Below, piece by piece: positions 61,916 through 64,000 of a stretch of 64,000 bases of DNA; the stretch's first letter is position 1, and the number at the start of each line of letters is the position of its first letter. Where the stretch lies: assembly GCF_947258355.1 (NCBI RefSeq), contig NZ_CAMYIC010000024.1, positions 1 to 64,000 of the forward strand, read 5' to 3'. This DNA is from an uncultured Allomuricauda sp. (GTDB taxonomy: Bacteria; Bacteroidota; Bacteroidia; Flavobacteriales; Flavobacteriaceae). A program made the translations under genes and the position numbers. Under the pieces are notes generated by a model, which worked only from the letters and a program-made list of their open reading frames with translations, was not told the DNA's origin and made no database searches.

Positions 61916-63139
61916 ATGCCCATTTTATCTAGATTCAAAAGTACAGTTTTATTGTTGTTTTTGGTGTTTTCCGCATGCAAGGGTCAGCAAAAAGAAACCA
62001 TTTCTTCTTCGGAAGTAAAGAACGAAGCGCCTGCCCCCATAAAAGTGGCAGCCAACCGAACGGAAGTCTACCTGCCCCTTCTTGAAGGAAAAACGGTGGG
62101 TATCGTAGCCAATCCAACCAGTGTGATTTTTACAGAAAATGGACACACCCACTTAGTGGATTCTTTGCTGTCCTCAGGGGTTGATGTCAAACAGGTTTTT
62201 GCTCCCGAACACGGGTTTCGGGGGACGGCAGATGCAGGGGAACACGTAAAGGATGGTGTGGATACCCAGACAGGATTGCCCATTATCTCGCTTTACGGTA
62301 AAAATAGAAAACCATCCCAAGAACAATTAAGCGAATTGGATGTCATCGTTTTTGACATTCAAGATGTAGGAGTGCGGTTCTATACCTTTATTGCTTCCCT
62401 ACAATTGGTGATGGAAGCCTGTGCGGAAAATGATGTTCCGATTATAGTTTTGGACAGACCAAATCCCAATGGACATTATGTGGACGGCCCAACCATGATG
62501 AAAGAACATACCAGCTATTTGGGAATGAACACGATTCCTTTAGTGTATGGAATGACGATGGGTGAATACGCCCAAATGTTGAACGGTGAAGAATGGTTGG
62601 AAAATAGCAACAAAGCTGATTTGACTGTTATTGAACTGGAAAACTATACCCACGAGTCCGAATATCACCTACCCATTCGTCCCTCACCTAATTTGCCCAA
62701 TGACACCTCCATCTCATTATATCCAAGTTTAGGATTATTTGAGGGCACCAATGTAAATGCAGGTCGAGGCACAGAATTCCAGTTTCAACGGTACGGAGCA
62801 TCTTTTATGGATAGCACTGCTTACGAGTTTAGCTATGTCCCTGAGCCCAACTTTGGTTCCAAATACCCAAAGGAGGAAGGCAAGACCTGTTATGGTCGTG
62901 ACCTTTCCAAAACTCCAAGAATGGACGAGGTCACTATGAAATGGATCATTGATGCCTACAACAACACCTTGGACAAGTCCGAATTCTTTTTAACGAGTGG
63001 ATTTACCAAACACGCGGGAACTCCCCTGCTTCAAAAGCAGATAGAGGACGGGTTATCCAATGAAGAAATCAAGGCTACTTGGCAAGATGACCTGGAAGGT
63101 TTCAAAAAAATAAGAGAGAAGTATCTGATTTATGATTAA
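61916..63139 (+). CDS. DUF1343 protein, NamZ-like exo-beta-N-acetylmuramidase, lipoprotein
   Basis: This 407-residue protein has a lipoprotein signal (KSTVLLLFLVFSAC, lipid Cys near 21) and the DUF1343 fold. The family motifs GIVANPTSV, FAPEHGFRG, VFDIQDVGVRFYTFI and VLDRPNPNG are all present. NamZ enzymes of this family (GH171) release N-acetylmuramic acid from the non-reducing ends of peptidoglycan fragments, for cell-wall recycling. The stop overlaps the stop of the next, opposite gene by 4 nt. Confidence 0.88.
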   Translation: MPILSRFKSTVLLLFLVFSACKGQQKETISSSEVKNEAPAPIKVAANRTEVYLPLLEGKTVGIVANPTSVIFTENGHTHLVDSLLSSGVDVKQVFAPEHGFRGTADAGEHVKDGVDTQTGLPIISLYGKNRKPSQEQLSELDVIVFDIQDVGVRFYTFIASLQLVMEACAENDVPIIVLDRPNPNGHYVDGPTMMKEHTSYLGMNTIPLVYGMTMGEYAQMLNGEEWLENSNKADLTVIELENYTHESEYHLPIRPSPNLPNDTSISLYPSLGLFEGTNVNAGRGTEFQFQRYGASFMDSTAYEFSYVPEPNFGSKYPKEEGKTCYGRDLSKTPRMDEVTMKWIIDAYNNTLDKSEFFLTSGFTKHAGTPLLQKQIEDGLSNEEIKATWQDDLEGFKKIREKYLIYD

Positions 63140-63966
63140 TTCTCCGTCGTAGGCCTCCGATATTTATGGAAAGGTTGTTTTAGCAATCCCTTGATACTAC
63201 TATTCTCCTTTTCATCGGGAAAGGTGTCCACCCCGTATACAATGTCTTTGGGATCCATGGACATATAGGTTCCGAACAGTCTATCCCAAATGGAGAAAAT
63301 ATTTCCGTAGTTGGAATCTGTATAAGGTAATTGATAGTGGTGATGCACTTTGTGCATATCTGGGCTTACAATAAACCAGCTGATGGTATTGTCCACCTTT
63401 TTGGGCAGGCGAATGTTAGCGTGATTGAATTGCGAAAACACTACGGACAGGCTTTGGTACAGCATAATGATACCTATGGGCGCCCCAACAATTAAGACTC
63501 CCGCCAAAGTAAATGCATATCTGATCAAACTTTCCAATGGATGATGACGATTCGCTGTGGTCGTGTCCACGTTATGATCCGAATGGTGTACCAGATGAAC
63601 CATCCAAAGAGGTTTTACCTTGTGTTCCACCCAATGTGCCGCGTAGGCCCCGATCAAATCCAAAAACATTACACCAAGAACAACGTAAAGCCATAAAGGC
63701 ATTTCGGGCAACCAATTAATAATCCCAAATTGATTTTCCACTGCCCAATCCGAAGATTTCAACAATAAAAACGCAAGCGGAAAATTCACGATAATGGTGG
63801 TCAGTGTAAAAAAGAAATTGGGAACGGAATGCCTCCATTTTTTGTAAGGCACATTGAACAAGGGCACAATTCCCTCCAAAATCCAGAAAAAAGTGATTCC
63901 CCCGACCAAAATCAAGCTTCGGTGCCAGGAAGGAATGGTCTCGAAATAGGTAATAAGCTGCTCCAT
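63136..63966 (-). CDS. Sterol desaturase/fatty acid hydroxylase family protein
   Basis: This 276-residue membrane di-iron enzyme has four or more helices and the histidine clusters of the family: AHWVEHKV, HLVHHSDHNVD, and PDMHKVHHHYQLPYTDSNYGN, which bind the two irons. Members hydroxylate or desaturate lipids, including fatty acyl chains and carotenoids; the substrate is unknown here. Its gene runs to near the window edge but looks complete (ATG at 63966). It converges on the NamZ-like gene. Confidence 0.9.
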   Translation of the reverse strand: MEQLITYFETIPSWHRSLILVGGITFFWILEGIVPLFNVPYKKWRHSVPNFFFTLTTIIVNFPLAFLLLKSSDWAVENQFGIINWLPEMPLWLYVVLGVMFLDLIGAYAAHWVEHKVKPLWMVHLVHHSDHNVDTTTANRHHPLESLIRYAFTLAGVLIVGAPIGIIMLYQSLSVVFSQFNHANIRLPKKVDNTISWFIVSPDMHKVHHHYQLPYTDSNYGNIFSIWDRLFGTYMSMDPKDIVYGVDTFPDEKENSSIKGLLKQPFHKYRRPTTEN

Positions 63967-64000
63967 TCCTTCAAATATAGCAAATCATTAAAATTTGATG

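Overview
The window looks like chromosome of a heterotrophic, probably marine, member of the Flavobacteriaceae (Bacteroidota). The grounds are: a tmRNA whose tag ends GENNYALAA, two SusC/SusD outer-membrane uptake pairs, a Nudix-type AraR regulator, many short-signal lipoproteins, start regions without Shine-Dalgarno sequences, and candidate -7 elements of the TAnnTTTG type. The genus cannot be fixed from the sequence alone. No insertion sequence, phage gene, CRISPR array or tRNA gene was seen.

Region 1 (1-10.4 kb): the 3' part of ssrA (tmRNA) with its terminator; a VIT/CCC1 iron-manganese transporter; a sulfide:quinone oxidoreductase - TusE/DsrC-like - DsrE-like operon; then a LysR regulator divergent from four co-oriented genes: two small unknown proteins and the DabB-DabA inorganic-carbon transporter. 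A DUF6340-type lipoprotein follows. Region 2 (10.4-22 kb): a gene-poor stretch with a decayed protein fragment, then MarR - SusC - SusD - BCCT transporter - universal stress protein (Usp), a DUF1080 lipoprotein, thioredoxin and two more Usps. Three promoters in regions 1-2 (sqr, thioredoxin, usp pair) carry a TGAC-N4-GTCA palindrome centred about 40 bp upstream of the inferred transcription start, which suggests one Crp/Fnr-type regulon.

Region 3 (22-48.5 kb): an arabinan utilisation locus. One ten-gene minus-strand operon runs GH51, GH43, GH127, GH51, GH97, araB, araD, araA, galM, sodium/sugar symporter and ends in a strong terminator. A second minus-strand unit runs SusC, SusD, FG-GAP/ASPIC lipoprotein, GH43. 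araR is divergent from this SusC. A conserved inverted repeat (TTATAARTGT-N7-ACAYTTATAA type) lies in front of both units and is the likely AraR operator.

Region 4 (48.5-57.1 kb): a minus-strand gene run that joins hydroxyproline breakdown (Pyr4H2C deaminase-like, alpha-ketoglutarate semialdehyde dehydrogenase, 4-hydroxyproline epimerase) to a second GH127 beta-L-arabinofuranosidase and a DUF885 peptidase, with a divergent AraC-type regulator. Because GH127 enzymes act on hydroxyproline-linked arabinose in extensin-like glycoproteins, regions 3 and 4 together look like a system for consuming arabinosylated hydroxyproline-rich glycoproteins: peptidase plus arabinosidases outside the cytoplasm, arabinose to xylulose 5-phosphate, and hydroxyproline to alpha-ketoglutarate. 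This is the most interesting proposal from the window.

Region 5 (57.1-64 kb): mostly housekeeping: an exonuclease/GIY-YIG nuclease, an aldose-epimerase-like protein, an M20 peptidase, a LolC/E-type permease, a NamZ-type muramidase and a sterol-desaturase-family hydroxylase.
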